Shown: positions 8,722 through 16,989, counted from the first letter of the stretch. The stretch: 34,195 nt of DNA from HGM13006 sp964518645 (GCA_964518645.1 CAZFGL010000004.1:1-34195); one strand, 5' to 3'. Notes: generated by a model not told the origin, from the letters alone. Made by a program: numbers and translations.

Positions 8722-10353
8722 ATGTATCATGTGCTGCTGAAAAAAAGTTTTTCCATTCTTCTGTGCCTTGCCCTGTGTCTGAGCCTTGTGCCCGCCGCAT
8801 GGGGACTTGACCTGCCGGATGCCCAGCCCACCGTAGACACTGCCGCCTTCGGTGCGGACACCGACTATACCGCCGGGGACGGGATTCTGGCATGGACAAA
8901 CGACGCCGAGGACATCGCCACCATGCGCCTCATCCTCAACGCCCAGACCCTTCACCCCCAGAAAACCGGCTGGAAGGAGCTGGACGAGCTGCTGGAAACC
9001 ATGATCGCAGAAGCCGGTGCCGATGCAGACACCTGCGACAAGCTGCTTTATATGTACAACTGGCTGGTCACACAGGTGACCTACAGCTTCCGGGGCTACA
9101 GCTATACCACCGCCTCGGTGAAATGCTATAACAGCTTCACCCAGCTTGATTATCTGTCCCAGCTTCACTATGAGGAGGGGCTTCAGAAATCCATCCCCGA
9201 TGACATGGCCAACCGCACCTATCATGTACTCACGGCAAAGCAGGGGGTGTGCTACGACTACTCCATCGCCATTGCGGTGATCGCCCGGTATATCGGCATT
9301 GAAGCCTATGTCCACACCGGTCTGTTCGTCTTTGAGGACACCGCCAACGGCTCCGGTCACCACGGCTGGGCCGTGCTGGAACTGGGTGGCAAACGATATG
9401 TATTCGACCCCCAGCGGGATGCCAGAAACTATCAGTATTACGGCCACAACGGGTACTATTTCGGCATTCCTCAGGAAAACGCCTACCGGTATCTGCCCAA
9501 TTACAGCAATGCGCTGGTGGGCGATAACAAAACCGCCAACGCCCAGCGGGACGCAAGCATGCTCCCTGTGGTTGCGGACAGAAAGCACCCCGTTACCATC
9601 ACCCTGACAACGGAGGGAGATCATCCCCTTTCCGGCGGAGGGAAATACATCTCCGGAGATACGGTCACCATCACCGCCGGAAGCGAGGGCTTCTCCGGAT
9701 GGTACGATGCCAGTGGCCGCTGGCTCTCCGGCAGCAATCCCTACACCTTCACCGCCACAGAGGACTGCACCATTACCGCCCGGTTCCACACCTGCCCTGT
9801 TGCCGGTTATCTGGACAACCCCATGAGCGCATGGTACCACCAGGCCGTGGATTTCACGCTGGAGCAGGGCTTCTTCAAGGGCACCTCCTCTGTCACCTTT
9901 GCCCCGGAGATGGCCATGTCCCGGGCCATGCTTGTAACGGTACTTTACCGGATGTCCGGGGACACCGCCGAAGGGGACACCCCCTTCCCGGATGTGATCC
10001 CGGGGAGCTGGTACGCCGACGGTGTGGCATGGGCCTGGGAAAACAGTATTATCACCGGTTTCCCTGACGGTGCCTTCCACCCGGAGGAGGAGGTCACACG
10101 GGAACAGATGGTCACCATTCTCTTCCGGTATGCCCAGCTGGATGGAAGGGAGCCTGTGGGTGGCGGCGATCTGACTGGATACTCCGACTGCCAGCAGGTG
10201 GGGGCCTATGCCCGGGATGCCATGGGCTGGGCCTGTGCAAACGGGATCATTCAGGGCTCTGTTGTGGATGGGCTTCCCCGGCTCAGTCCCCTCAGTGGTG
10301 CCACCCGGGCGCAGGTAGCCCAGATCCTCTATAATTACCGGACAGAAGCATAA
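8722..10353 (+). CDS. Secreted transglutaminase-like cysteine protein with three SLH domains
   Basis: Exported 543-residue protein. A signal peptide covers residues 1-28. The transglutaminase-core domain at about 90-245 has a complete candidate triad: Cys177 in KQGVCYDYS, His214 in GHHGWAVLE and Asp229 in YVFDPQRD. Residues about 289-355 resemble an InlB-type B-repeat (GDTVTITAG...FSGWYD...ITARF). Three SLH repeats follow and are strikingly similar to those of the preceding gene (AWYH-AVDFTL, RAMLVTVLYRMSGDT, ITGFPDG-F-PEEE), suggesting a duplicated anchor cassette. ATG 8722 follows AAGGGAG. It could be a protease or crosslinking enzyme acting at the cell wall; the substrate is unknown. Confidence 0.9.
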   Translation: MYHVLLKKSFSILLCLALCLSLVPAAWGLDLPDAQPTVDTAAFGADTDYTAGDGILAWTNDAEDIATMRLILNAQTLHPQKTGWKELDELLETMIAEAGADADTCDKLLYMYNWLVTQVTYSFRGYSYTTASVKCYNSFTQLDYLSQLHYEEGLQKSIPDDMANRTYHVLTAKQGVCYDYSIAIAVIARYIGIEAYVHTGLFVFEDTANGSGHHGWAVLELGGKRYVFDPQRDARNYQYYGHNGYYFGIPQENAYRYLPNYSNALVGDNKTANAQRDASMLPVVADRKHPVTITLTTEGDHPLSGGGKYISGDTVTITAGSEGFSGWYDASGRWLSGSNPYTFTATEDCTITARFHTCPVAGYLDNPMSAWYHQAVDFTLEQGFFKGTSSVTFAPEMAMSRAMLVTVLYRMSGDTAEGDTPFPDVIPGSWYADGVAWAWENSIITGFPDGAFHPEEEVTREQMVTILFRYAQLDGREPVGGGDLTGYSDCQQVGAYARDAMGWACANGIIQGSVVDGLPRLSPLSGATRAQVAQILYNYRTEA

Positions 10354-10402
10354 AAACGGCGTGCTGCATGGCTGCGCCGGGATGCGATAACGAAATATTA
10401 TT

Positions 10403-10438
10403 AATGTGGCGGTACAGCAGAAGCTGTACCGCCACATT
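10403..10438. terminator. Bidirectional terminator hairpin between convergent genes
   Basis: A perfect 16-bp inverted repeat with a 4-nt loop: AATGTGGCGGTACAGC at 10403-10418 and its complement at 10423-10438. It lies between the convergent transglutaminase gene and the minus-strand small gene. Flanks are AT-rich on the left (AATAATATTT read on the minus strand), and a T-rich stretch follows about 15 nt later on the plus strand. Confidence 0.75.
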
Positions 10439-10462
10439 GCGCTATCAGACTGTTTTCTTTTT

Positions 10463-10768
10463 TCAGTGTTGACAGATTGACGTTCCCCTGCTTATTACTT
10501 TTTTCTGCCAGGATTTCTCCCTGCACTTCGGGCAGCGCATATGTCTTGTTCTGCCCCAACGGGTTGACATAAGTACACTTTTGTAGGAGGGAACATATCT
10601 GTATCCACATCTGGCACATTCATAGTAGCCTGCTGTCTGTTCAATTCTGACTGCAAATCCAACGCCTGTCGCAAACAGAATGGAACCTGTACCAATCAGG
10701 ACACACCTCAGCCAGTCTGCCATTTGAACAAAGGAAGCAATGAATTTTCCGATTTTGATCTGATCCAT
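10463..10768 (-). CDS. Small membrane zinc-ribbon protein, probable internal-deletion remnant of an XRE regulator
   Basis: A 101-residue protein with one or two hydrophobic segments around residues 20-42 and a C-terminal zinc ribbon (CARC ... CPKC, about residues 50-82). The start at 10768 is supported by AAAGGAGG just upstream. From family knowledge, MDQIKIGKFIA is the usual opening of clostridial XRE-type helix-turn-helix proteins, and RIEQTAGYYECA-CGYRYVPSY is the usual ending of a membrane zinc-ribbon subset of them. Here the ending follows the opening after only about 30 residues, with no HTH between. I infer an in-frame internal deletion; the protein may still be made. Confidence 0.7.
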   Translation of the reverse strand: MDQIKIGKFIASFVQMADWLRCVLIGTGSILFATGVGFAVRIEQTAGYYECARCGYRYVPSYKSVLMSTRWGRTRHMRCPKCREKSWQKKVISRGTSICQH

Positions 10769-10819
10769 ACTCTGCCTCCTTTCGCTTACAGTATAACCGC
10801 TGCACCATATAAAACACAC

Positions 10820-10858
10820 CTACCGTCGGTTTAGTGGGGAGATGTAAACCAACGGTAG
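10820..10858 (-). terminator. Inverted repeat, probable terminator of the ThrE-type exporter genes
   Basis: Arms CTACCGTCGGTTTA (10820-10833) and TAAACCAACGGTAG (10845-10858) pair with one G-T wobble across an 11-nt loop. Read on the minus strand the stem is followed by GTGTGTTTTATAT, which fits an intrinsic terminator downstream of the exporter genes. It is also about 50 nt upstream of the start of the small zinc-ribbon gene, so an operator role is possible. Confidence 0.6.
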
Positions 10859-10878
10859 AGTGGCAAAACGCCTTCTTT

Positions 10879-11346
10879 TTAATTTTCCCACAGGTGCTTT
10901 CCCCGGTCCCGCAGCCGCCGGGCGGCATAGACCGCATGCATCACCGTGGAAACCAGAATGATTCCTCCAGCGATGGCAATGGCCAGCAGCAGAGTCTGTA
11001 TCCCCGTGTCCATAAAGCCTGTCCAGTCCTGATGCACCGCACAGACCATGGTGGCATAAAGCCGGCTGCCGGGCACCAGGGGAATGATGGCGCAGACCAG
11101 AAACACGGTGGCCGGTGCCTTATGCACCCGGGCACTGATCTCCGCATAGATGGTAATCACCACGCTCACCACCAGATAGGCCGTCACCGGGGTCAGCCCC
11201 AGTCGGGTCAGGATCAGATAGCTGCCCCAGGCCAGAAAGCCCCCCAGGGTGGTGAAAAACAGGGTTTTCCCCCGGACGTTAAATATAATGGAAAAGCCCA
11301 GAGCCCCCAAAGTGGCGGTAATAAGCTGTATCAGCCATGTATCCAT
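10879..11346 (-). CDS. ThrE-type threonine/serine exporter, C-terminal-half subunit
   Basis: A 155-residue integral membrane protein with about four or five transmembrane helices. It resembles the C-terminal half of ThrE (DUF3815/ThrE_2 type), including the IIPLVPGSRLY motif. In many Firmicutes the ThrE permease is split into two adjacent genes, and the N-terminal-half gene lies 12 nt upstream here. A GGGAGGGAAGG site precedes the ATG. Threonine/serine export is inferred from family; substrate cannot be read from sequence. Confidence 0.85.
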   Translation of the reverse strand: MDTWLIQLITATLGALGFSIIFNVRGKTLFFTTLGGFLAWGSYLILTRLGLTPVTAYLVVSVVITIYAEISARVHKAPATVFLVCAIIPLVPGSRLYATMVCAVHQDWTGFMDTGIQTLLLAIAIAGGIILVSTVMHAVYAARRLRDRGKHLWEN

Positions 11347-11358
11347 ACCTTCCCTCCC

Positions 11359-12114
11359 TTATCCCAGCAGGCTGGGGATCGCAAATCCGAAGGCCAGCGC
11401 CAGCGCAGTCAGCAGGCACTCGGAAAACCGGAGTAGTCCGGAGATGGTATCCCCCGTGAACATGTCCCGGATGGAATTGGTCAGGCCAATGCCGGGAACC
11501 AGAAGCATAATATTGCCGATGGCGATCTTATCCGGGGAACATGGGATCCCCGCCCACCCCAGTCCGTGGGCCAGCATACCTCCGGCGATGGCACACAGAA
11601 GGCTGGTGGCAAGCCCCGGCACCTGAAGCCGTGAGAATAACCACAGCATCTCCCGGATCACCATGCCCACCACCGCGGACAGAGCCGCATCCAGCAGACT
11701 TCCCCCGAAGAACAGGGAAAAGGCGAAGCTGGTAAACCCGTAAAACAGGACAATTGTCCGGCGACTGTAGGCCTTCGCCCCGTCGATCTCCCGGAGTTTT
11801 TCCTCCACCGCCTCCAGAGGGCATTCCCCGCTGCAAATGTGCCGGGAAAGGTCATTCAGCCGGGTCAGGGCAGTCAGGTCATAGCCGGAGCCGGTGATCC
11901 GGCGGATCTGGGTCACCGCCCCGGAGCCGAAATCGGCGGTTACAATAATGCTGGCGGTAATGGACATCACGTCCACCCGGCAGGCACCGCCCGAATAGAG
12001 GATCCGGCTGATGGTATCCTCCACCCGTCCCACCTCGGCCCCCCGGGTGAGCATCCGCTCCCCCAGATCCAGTGCGCAGGTCAATATGGTTTCGGCCCGT
12101 TCACGTTCGATCAT
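11359..12114 (-). CDS. ThrE-type threonine/serine exporter, N-terminal-half subunit
   Basis: A 251-residue protein matching the DUF1212/ThrE N-terminal module. A cytoplasmic region of about 115 residues (LDLGERMLTRGAEVGRVEDT, ITASIIVT) is followed by about five transmembrane helices containing the conserved PGIGLTNSIRDMFTGDT motif near residues 208-224. A GGAGG site precedes the ATG. It is first in the two-gene minus-strand operon with the C-terminal-half subunit and has its own promoter at 12174-12202. Confidence 0.87.
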   Translation of the reverse strand: MIERERAETILTCALDLGERMLTRGAEVGRVEDTISRILYSGGACRVDVMSITASIIVTADFGSGAVTQIRRITGSGYDLTALTRLNDLSRHICSGECPLEAVEEKLREIDGAKAYSRRTIVLFYGFTSFAFSLFFGGSLLDAALSAVVGMVIREMLWLFSRLQVPGLATSLLCAIAGGMLAHGLGWAGIPCSPDKIAIGNIMLLVPGIGLTNSIRDMFTGDTISGLLRFSECLLTALALAFGFAIPSLLG

Positions 12115-12173
12115 ATGGCCCTCCTCTCTCCATCCGCAGACGGCAGTGCAACCTCTCGGTATTTTTTGCCACC

Positions 12174-12202
12174 AGTATAGCGCAGTTTTTCCTGTTTTTC
12201 AA
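12174..12202 (-). promoter_or_regulatory. Promoter of the ThrE-type exporter operon
   Basis: On the minus strand, TTGAAA (12202-12197), a 17-nt spacer and TATACT (12179-12174) stand about 60 nt before the exporter start codon. It is arranged back to back with the plus-strand promoter that follows. Confidence 0.75.
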
Positions 12203-12211
12203 ACAGAATCG

Positions 12212-12240
12212 TTGAGTTTGCCCAATATTTCTGGTATAGT
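12212..12240 (+). promoter_or_regulatory. Promoter of the dehydrogenase / trigger-factor-like / aminoacylase operon
   Basis: TTGAGT (12212-12217), a 17-nt spacer and TATAGT (12235-12240), the latter also with an extended TGG in front, lie 60 nt before the dehydrogenase start. Confidence 0.78.
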
Positions 12241-12299
12241 TTAATCTGATGCGGCGAAAACCCACCGCCCATCTATTTTTCCCGGGATGGTGAAGTATT

Positions 12300-13259
12300 A
12301 TGAAGGTAATCGGCCATATGAACACCCCCTTCACCCAGTGTCAGCTGGATGAGATCGGGGCTCTTGCAGAAGCCAACGGCTACAGTCTGTATCAGATTCC
12401 TCCGGATGGCGGCAGTGACGCTGCATCCCACTGCGAAATTCTGGTGGGCTATATTCCCGAGGCCATGCTGAAAAACGCCCGGAGTCTCCGGTGGTATCAG
12501 CTCCCCTGCGCCGGTGCCAACAAATACGTCTCACCGGAACTTTATCCCCACGGGGATTTCACCCTGACCAATTCCTCCGGCGCATTTGGAAGCGCCATTG
12601 CAGAGCATCTGATCATGGGCACCCTGATGCTGATGCGGGACATGCCCGCCTACGGCCGTCAGCAGTGGGAGCATGTATGGCACCGCCGAGGAAATCTCCG
12701 CTTCCTCCGGGGCGCAAATGTAACCATACTGGGCACCGGCAATCTGGGAGGCAGTTTTGCCTCCTGCTGCAAGGCCATGGGCGCCCATGTGACCGGGGTC
12801 AACCGGAAGGGCACCCCCGGCGAGGGGCCTTTTGACCGGGTATTCCCCATTCATCAGCGGCTGGAGGCCATCCGTGAGGCGGATGTGGTTGCCTGCTGCC
12901 TCCCCCTGACCCGGGAGACCGAGGGTATGCTGGACGGTGAGTTTTTCGCCGCCATGAAGGAGGGGGCCATCTTCCTGAACGTGGGACGGGGACGTTCCGT
13001 GGATCAGAAGGCGCTGGAAGCGTCCCTTGCCTCCGGCCATCTGGCAGGTGCCATGCTGGACGTGGCAGAACGGGAGCCGATGGAACCGGAATGCCCCCTG
13101 TGGGACATGGAGAATGTGATCATCACCCCCCACATCTCCGGCTCGGATAAGGATCCCCAGAACGGGGCGATCATATTCCGGATTTTTATGGACAACCTCA
13201 CCCGTTATTTCAAGGGACAGCCCCTTGAAAATGTGGTGGACAGAAATAAAGGATATTAA
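12300..13259 (+). CDS. D-isomer-specific 2-hydroxyacid dehydrogenase family protein
   Basis: NAD(P)-dependent oxidoreductase acting on 2-oxo/2-hydroxy acids. The 319-residue protein has the family layout: a split substrate domain and a central Rossmann domain with GTGNLGGS at 145-152. LNVGRGRSVD at about 226 holds the substrate-binding Arg, REPMEPECPLW the catalytic Glu region, and ITPHISG the catalytic His (288). The coenzyme loop has GVNRKG rather than an acidic residue after strand beta-B, so NADP may be used. The exact substrate is unknown. The ribosome site is weak. It is 13 nt upstream of the trigger-factor-like gene and probably co-transcribed with it. Confidence 0.88.
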   Translation: MKVIGHMNTPFTQCQLDEIGALAEANGYSLYQIPPDGGSDAASHCEILVGYIPEAMLKNARSLRWYQLPCAGANKYVSPELYPHGDFTLTNSSGAFGSAIAEHLIMGTLMLMRDMPAYGRQQWEHVWHRRGNLRFLRGANVTILGTGNLGGSFASCCKAMGAHVTGVNRKGTPGEGPFDRVFPIHQRLEAIREADVVACCLPLTRETEGMLDGEFFAAMKEGAIFLNVGRGRSVDQKALEASLASGHLAGAMLDVAEREPMEPECPLWDMENVIITPHISGSDKDPQNGAIIFRIFMDNLTRYFKGQPLENVVDRNKGY

Positions 13260-13272
13260 AAGGAGTTATTTT

Positions 13273-14505
13273 ATGCAGGTTTCTATTCTCTCTCAGGAAA
13301 AGGGCATGGCCACGGTGGAGATCCGTGTCCCCGCTCAGGTACTCACTGCCGCACTGGACGAGGCATATAAGGTCTACGCCAAGAATCACGAGGGCTTTGA
13401 TGCCCCCCGGGATCAGGTGACCACCTCCCCGGACTGCCAGGACATTTACCGTCAGGCAGTGCAGGACGTATTCTCCGACCTGTACACCCAGGCCATCGGT
13501 GAGACCGGCCTTCAGGTAGCCTCCGAGCCTCAGGTCTCCGTACTTCAGGCAGACGAGGAAATCGGTGTCGTTTATCAGGTGGCCTTTGCCGTCCGTCCTC
13601 AGGTCACACTGGGTCAGTACAAGGGACTCCGGGTGAAAATGCCACAGGTGGAGCCCACCCAGCAGGAAATTGATGCTGCCATCGCACAGGCGGAGGCCTC
13701 CAACGCCACCGCTGTCACCGTGGACCGTCCCGCACAGCTGGGAGATGTCACCACCATCGACTTCACCGGCTATCTGGATGGGGTTCCCTTCGAGGGGGGC
13801 GCAGGAAACGATTATCCCCTGACCCTTGGCTCCGGGGCATTCATTCCCGGCTTCGAGGAGCAGCTGGTAGGTGCTTCCGCCGGGGACAACGTGGTGGTAA
13901 ACGTCACCTTCCCGGAGAACTATCACTCCGCTGATCTGGCAGGGAAGGCCACCCTGTTCCGCTGCAAGGTGAAGAAGGTTGCCGCCATGGAGAAAACTCC
14001 CCTGACCGAGGAGCAGAAGCAGCAGGTGCTTTCTCAGCTGGCACAGCAGAAGAAGGCCGCTGCTGACCAGAAGATCGAGGACGAGGTTCTGGGTCGGATT
14101 CTGGACGAGGCTCAGGTGGAGATCCCTGCCGCCATGCTCAACAGCGAGGTCAACATCTGCATGCAGCAGTTTGTCTCCGAGATCGGCGCACAGGGCATGG
14201 ATCTTGAGACCTTCCAGCAGCGCACCGGCAAGACTACCGAGCAGATGCTCAGTGAGATGCAGCCTCTGGCAAAGCGCCGGATCATGCTCCGGCTGGTGCT
14301 GGGTGCCATCGCAGAGGCAGAGGCTATCACCGTCACCGACGAGGAAGTGGAGGCCCACTGGGATCTGCTGGCACAGCAGTACGGCATTGACAAGCCCCGC
14401 CTGAAGGTTTACATGGGCGAGGCCGACGAGGAAATTCGTGCAGAGCTCCGCAGTTCCAAGGCATACACCCTGCTGCGGGAATCTACCATTTTGGAGATGG
14501 AATAA
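13273..14505 (+). CDS. Trigger-factor-like peptidyl-prolyl isomerase, divergent
   Basis: A 410-residue protein with the trigger factor layout. The N-terminal domain (about 1-115) is followed by an FKBP-type isomerase domain at about 147-235 (GDVTTIDFTGYLDGVPFEGG, LTLGSGAFIPGFEEQL) and a helical C-terminal chaperone domain. In canonical trigger factor the ribosome-docking loop reads GFRxGxxP; here the matching place reads GFDAPRD (41-47), so ribosome docking is doubtful. No clpP or clpX lies beside it, unlike many housekeeping tig loci. AAAAGGAG at 13258-13264 supports ATG 13273. It is either a specialised paralogue or a divergent only copy; the rest of the genome would decide. Confidence 0.85.
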   Translation: MQVSILSQEKGMATVEIRVPAQVLTAALDEAYKVYAKNHEGFDAPRDQVTTSPDCQDIYRQAVQDVFSDLYTQAIGETGLQVASEPQVSVLQADEEIGVVYQVAFAVRPQVTLGQYKGLRVKMPQVEPTQQEIDAAIAQAEASNATAVTVDRPAQLGDVTTIDFTGYLDGVPFEGGAGNDYPLTLGSGAFIPGFEEQLVGASAGDNVVVNVTFPENYHSADLAGKATLFRCKVKKVAAMEKTPLTEEQKQQVLSQLAQQKKAAADQKIEDEVLGRILDEAQVEIPAAMLNSEVNICMQQFVSEIGAQGMDLETFQQRTGKTTEQMLSEMQPLAKRRIMLRLVLGAIAEAEAITVTDEEVEAHWDLLAQQYGIDKPRLKVYMGEADEEIRAELRSSKAYTLLRESTILEME

Positions 14506-15861
14506 TTGAAAACACTGATTAAAAACGGCCGGGTCATCGACCCGGCCAACCATGTGGATGAGATCTGCCACCTGATTCTGGAGGACGGCAAGGTCGCCGC
14601 CCTGACCCGGGAGCTGCCTCAGGGGGATTATCAGGTCATTGACGCCACCGGGAAAGTGGTATGCCCCGGTTTTCTGGACATACACATGCATGAGGCCCCG
14701 GTACACGACCTTGAGGATCTGAACCGTTCCGTGTTCGGGTGCATGCTGCGGATGGGCGTGACCACCGTTCTGGGTGGCAACTGCGGAGAAACCATTCTCC
14801 CCCCCGGGGAATATTTCGAGCTGGTCTCCGGGGGACTGCCCGTAAACCTTGCCCTTCTGGCCGGACACGAAGGTGCCCGCCACGCCGCCGGATTTACCGA
14901 CCGGTACGCCTCTCTGGACGAGGCAGGGGTACAGAAGGTCAAGGCCATTTTAAAGGACTGGCTTCAGGAGGGCTGCTTCGGCATCTCCTACGGCATCCGG
15001 TATGTCCCCGGCATCAACCGGCATGAGCTGCTGGAAACGGCGGAGCTTTGCAAGAAGGATCATCTTCTGGTCTCCGCCCACGTCCGGGACGATGCGGATT
15101 ATATCTTTGACTCCATCACCGAGTTCCTTGAGGTGGGTCAGGTACATGGTGTCCCCTGTCAGGTGAGCCACCTGGGTTCCATGGGTGGCTACGGCCAGAT
15201 GGCACAGGTGCTGACCATGCTGGAAAAGGCCCGGGACGAGGGACTGGATGTGCTGGCGGACTGCTATCCCTACAGCGCCTTCTCCACCCGGATCGGTGAG
15301 ACCACCTACGACCCCGGTTTCCTGGAGCGTTATCACTGTGGCTATGACGCCATTGTCCTCTCCGGTGGAGAATATGACGGGCAGCACTGCACCGAGGAAC
15401 TGTTCTTCAAGCTCCGCCGGGAGCATCCGGAGACCATCACCGTGGCGCACGTTATGACCCCCGAGGACATTACACTGGCGCTGGAGCATCCCATGGTGAT
15501 GCTTTGCAGCGACGGCGTCCGGGATCAGGGTGCCGGACACCCCCGTGCCGCCGGTTCCTTCCCCCGGCTCCTTGCCCGTTATACCGGCCCGGGCAAGCTG
15601 TCCCTGAACACCGCCATTGAGAAAATGACCGCCATGCCTGCCCGCCGTCTGAGTCTGAACCAGAAGGGCAACCTCGCCCCCGGCAGTGATGCAGACGTGG
15701 TGATCTTCGATCCGGACACCATTGAGGATACCGCCACCTTTGAAGATCCTTCCCTGACCCCCAGAGGTATTGATTATGTGCTGATCCGGGGCGAGGTAGC
15801 CTGCAAGGACGGTCAGATCCTGAACAACACCCTTGGCGCACCTCTGCGCCGCCCCTGCTGA
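14506..15861 (+). CDS. D-aminoacylase-type amidohydrolase (N-acyl-D-amino-acid deacylase family)
   Basis: Metal-dependent hydrolase of 451 residues. Features: LIKNGRVIDP opening, HxH motif in DIHMHE (60/62), metal-ligand Cys in GGNCGET (93), GISYGIRYVPG, SAHVRDD, QVSHLGS, catalytic Asp in CSDGVRDQGAGHPR and the closing GSDADVVIFDP. The GNCG and CSDG...HPR patterns are those of D-aminoacylases rather than dihydroorotases. The start is a TTG placed directly after the upstream TAA, with GGAGATGG just before it; it gives the normal family N-terminus. Release of D-amino acids from N-acylated forms is the likely reaction, substrate unproven. Confidence 0.88.
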   Translation: MKTLIKNGRVIDPANHVDEICHLILEDGKVAALTRELPQGDYQVIDATGKVVCPGFLDIHMHEAPVHDLEDLNRSVFGCMLRMGVTTVLGGNCGETILPPGEYFELVSGGLPVNLALLAGHEGARHAAGFTDRYASLDEAGVQKVKAILKDWLQEGCFGISYGIRYVPGINRHELLETAELCKKDHLLVSAHVRDDADYIFDSITEFLEVGQVHGVPCQVSHLGSMGGYGQMAQVLTMLEKARDEGLDVLADCYPYSAFSTRIGETTYDPGFLERYHCGYDAIVLSGGEYDGQHCTEELFFKLRREHPETITVAHVMTPEDITLALEHPMVMLCSDGVRDQGAGHPRAAGSFPRLLARYTGPGKLSLNTAIEKMTAMPARRLSLNQKGNLAPGSDADVVIFDPDTIEDTATFEDPSLTPRGIDYVLIRGEVACKDGQILNNTLGAPLRRPC

Positions 15862-15867
15862 CAAAAC

Positions 15868-15903
15868 AGCCGGGCGCAATGGAATTTTCCACTGCGCCCG
15901 GCT
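15868..15903. terminator. Bidirectional intrinsic terminator
   Basis: AGCCGGGCGCA (15868-15878) pairs perfectly with TGCGCCCGGCT (15893-15903), followed by CATTTTATGCTTTTTT on the plus strand and preceded by GTTTTGT when read on the minus strand. It separates the convergent aminoacylase and azlD genes. Confidence 0.88.
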
Positions 15904-15917
15904 CATTTTATGCTTTT

Positions 15918-16223
15918 TTACAGGAACAGCTCCGCCACGAACACCGTCAGGCAGCTCAGTACCGCCACGGTCAGAAGGCTTCTGCCGAACCATGCCACCA
16001 GAATGCCCACCACCAGTGCCAGCGCACCTGCAATGGGGGAATTTGTGGCCTGTACAATGGCAGGGAAGGTCATCACCGCCAGGGTGACATAGGGGACATA
16101 ATACAGGAAGGATCTTAAAAAGGTGCTTTTGATCTCCTTCCGGATCAGGGTCAGGGGCAGGGTACGGATCAGGTAGCTGACCCCGGCCATAATGAAAATA
16201 TAAACGTATACATTACCCTTCAT
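15918..16223 (-). CDS. azlD: AzlD-type branched-chain amino-acid exporter subunit
   Basis: A 101-residue hydrophobic protein with about three or four transmembrane helices and the AzlD-typical pattern YLIRTLPLTLIRKEIKS, PYVTLAVMTFPAIV. It overlaps the upstream azlC by 11 nt, so translation is coupled. With AzlC it forms a small two-component exporter of branched-chain amino acids or their analogues. Confidence 0.88.
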   Translation of the reverse strand: MKGNVYVYIFIMAGVSYLIRTLPLTLIRKEIKSTFLRSFLYYVPYVTLAVMTFPAIVQATNSPIAGALALVVGILVAWFGRSLLTVAVLSCLTVFVAELFL

Positions 16224-16944
16224 CCTGCTGCGCCTCCTCCGGGGATTCTTCCTTCACCGGGAACAGCACTGCTGCCACAGCAGAGATCACCACGGTGAGA
16301 ATAATGATTTTGGTTCCGGGGGATACCCCGTCCAGAATGGGGAGCATATCCGCCACCAGACTCAGCCCCATGGATACCAGCACCAGCACGGCGATCACCC
16401 GGTTTTTCCGGGCAGGGGGAACGATCACCGCCAGGAACATACCGTACAGTGCCACACTCAGGGCAGAGACCACACTGGCGGGAAGCACATTGCCCATTAC
16501 CACACCCAGCGCCGTACCGCCGCACCATCCGGGCAGCGCCGCCGCGATCACGCCGTAAGAATACCAGGGCTCCAGATACCCCTGCTGGGCGATGCTGACA
16601 CCGAAGATCTCATCGGTCACGTCAAAGCCGATGATCAGCCGGGGAACCAGCCCCGTCTCAGGGCGAAGCTTCTGGGTCAGGGCGCAGGACATCAGCAGAT
16701 AGCGGGCGTTGGCCACCAGAATCATCACCGCCATCTCCACATAGGTGCCTCCGTTGGCAATGACGGTAAATCCGGCGTACTGCCCCGCCGAGGCATTGGT
16801 AAGAAAGCTGGCAAGGCCGGCCTGAAAAGCGGTCAGCCCCGCACTGCGGGCCGTGATGCCCAGTGCGATCGCAACAGCAAAATAGCCCAGACAAATCGGG
16901 ACACCGTCCCGGATGCCCCGGACAAAACAGGATCGTTTGTTCAT
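16213..16944 (-). CDS. azlC: AzlC-type branched-chain amino-acid exporter subunit
   Basis: A 243-residue membrane protein with AzlC features: RGIRDGVPICLGYFAVAIAL, FQAGLASFLTNASAGQYAG, NARYLLMSCALTQKL and a C-terminal series of transmembrane helices. I place the start at 16944 (AAAGGAAG upstream), where the protein begins MNKRSCFVRG; an in-frame ATG at 17058 would run through the promoter and leader. It ends in an acidic tail (VKEESPEEAQQDEG). Confidence 0.88.
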   Translation of the reverse strand: MNKRSCFVRGIRDGVPICLGYFAVAIALGITARSAGLTAFQAGLASFLTNASAGQYAGFTVIANGGTYVEMAVMILVANARYLLMSCALTQKLRPETGLVPRLIIGFDVTDEIFGVSIAQQGYLEPWYSYGVIAAALPGWCGGTALGVVMGNVLPASVVSALSVALYGMFLAVIVPPARKNRVIAVLVLVSMGLSLVADMLPILDGVSPGTKIIILTVVISAVAAVLFPVKEESPEEAQQDEG

Positions 16945-16989
16945 AAGGATACTTCCTTTACAGCCTTTTCCCATCTCCGGGCGCATAAA

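Noticed and set aside
8593..10437. A 614-codon minus-strand frame opposite the transglutaminase/SLH gene
   Set aside because: Shadow frame; the plus-strand gene has a signal peptide, catalytic triad and SLH repeats.
13273..14505. Calling this gene the housekeeping tig
   Set aside because: The ribosome-docking loop is not conserved and the neighbourhood is metabolic, so I only claim trigger-factor-like.
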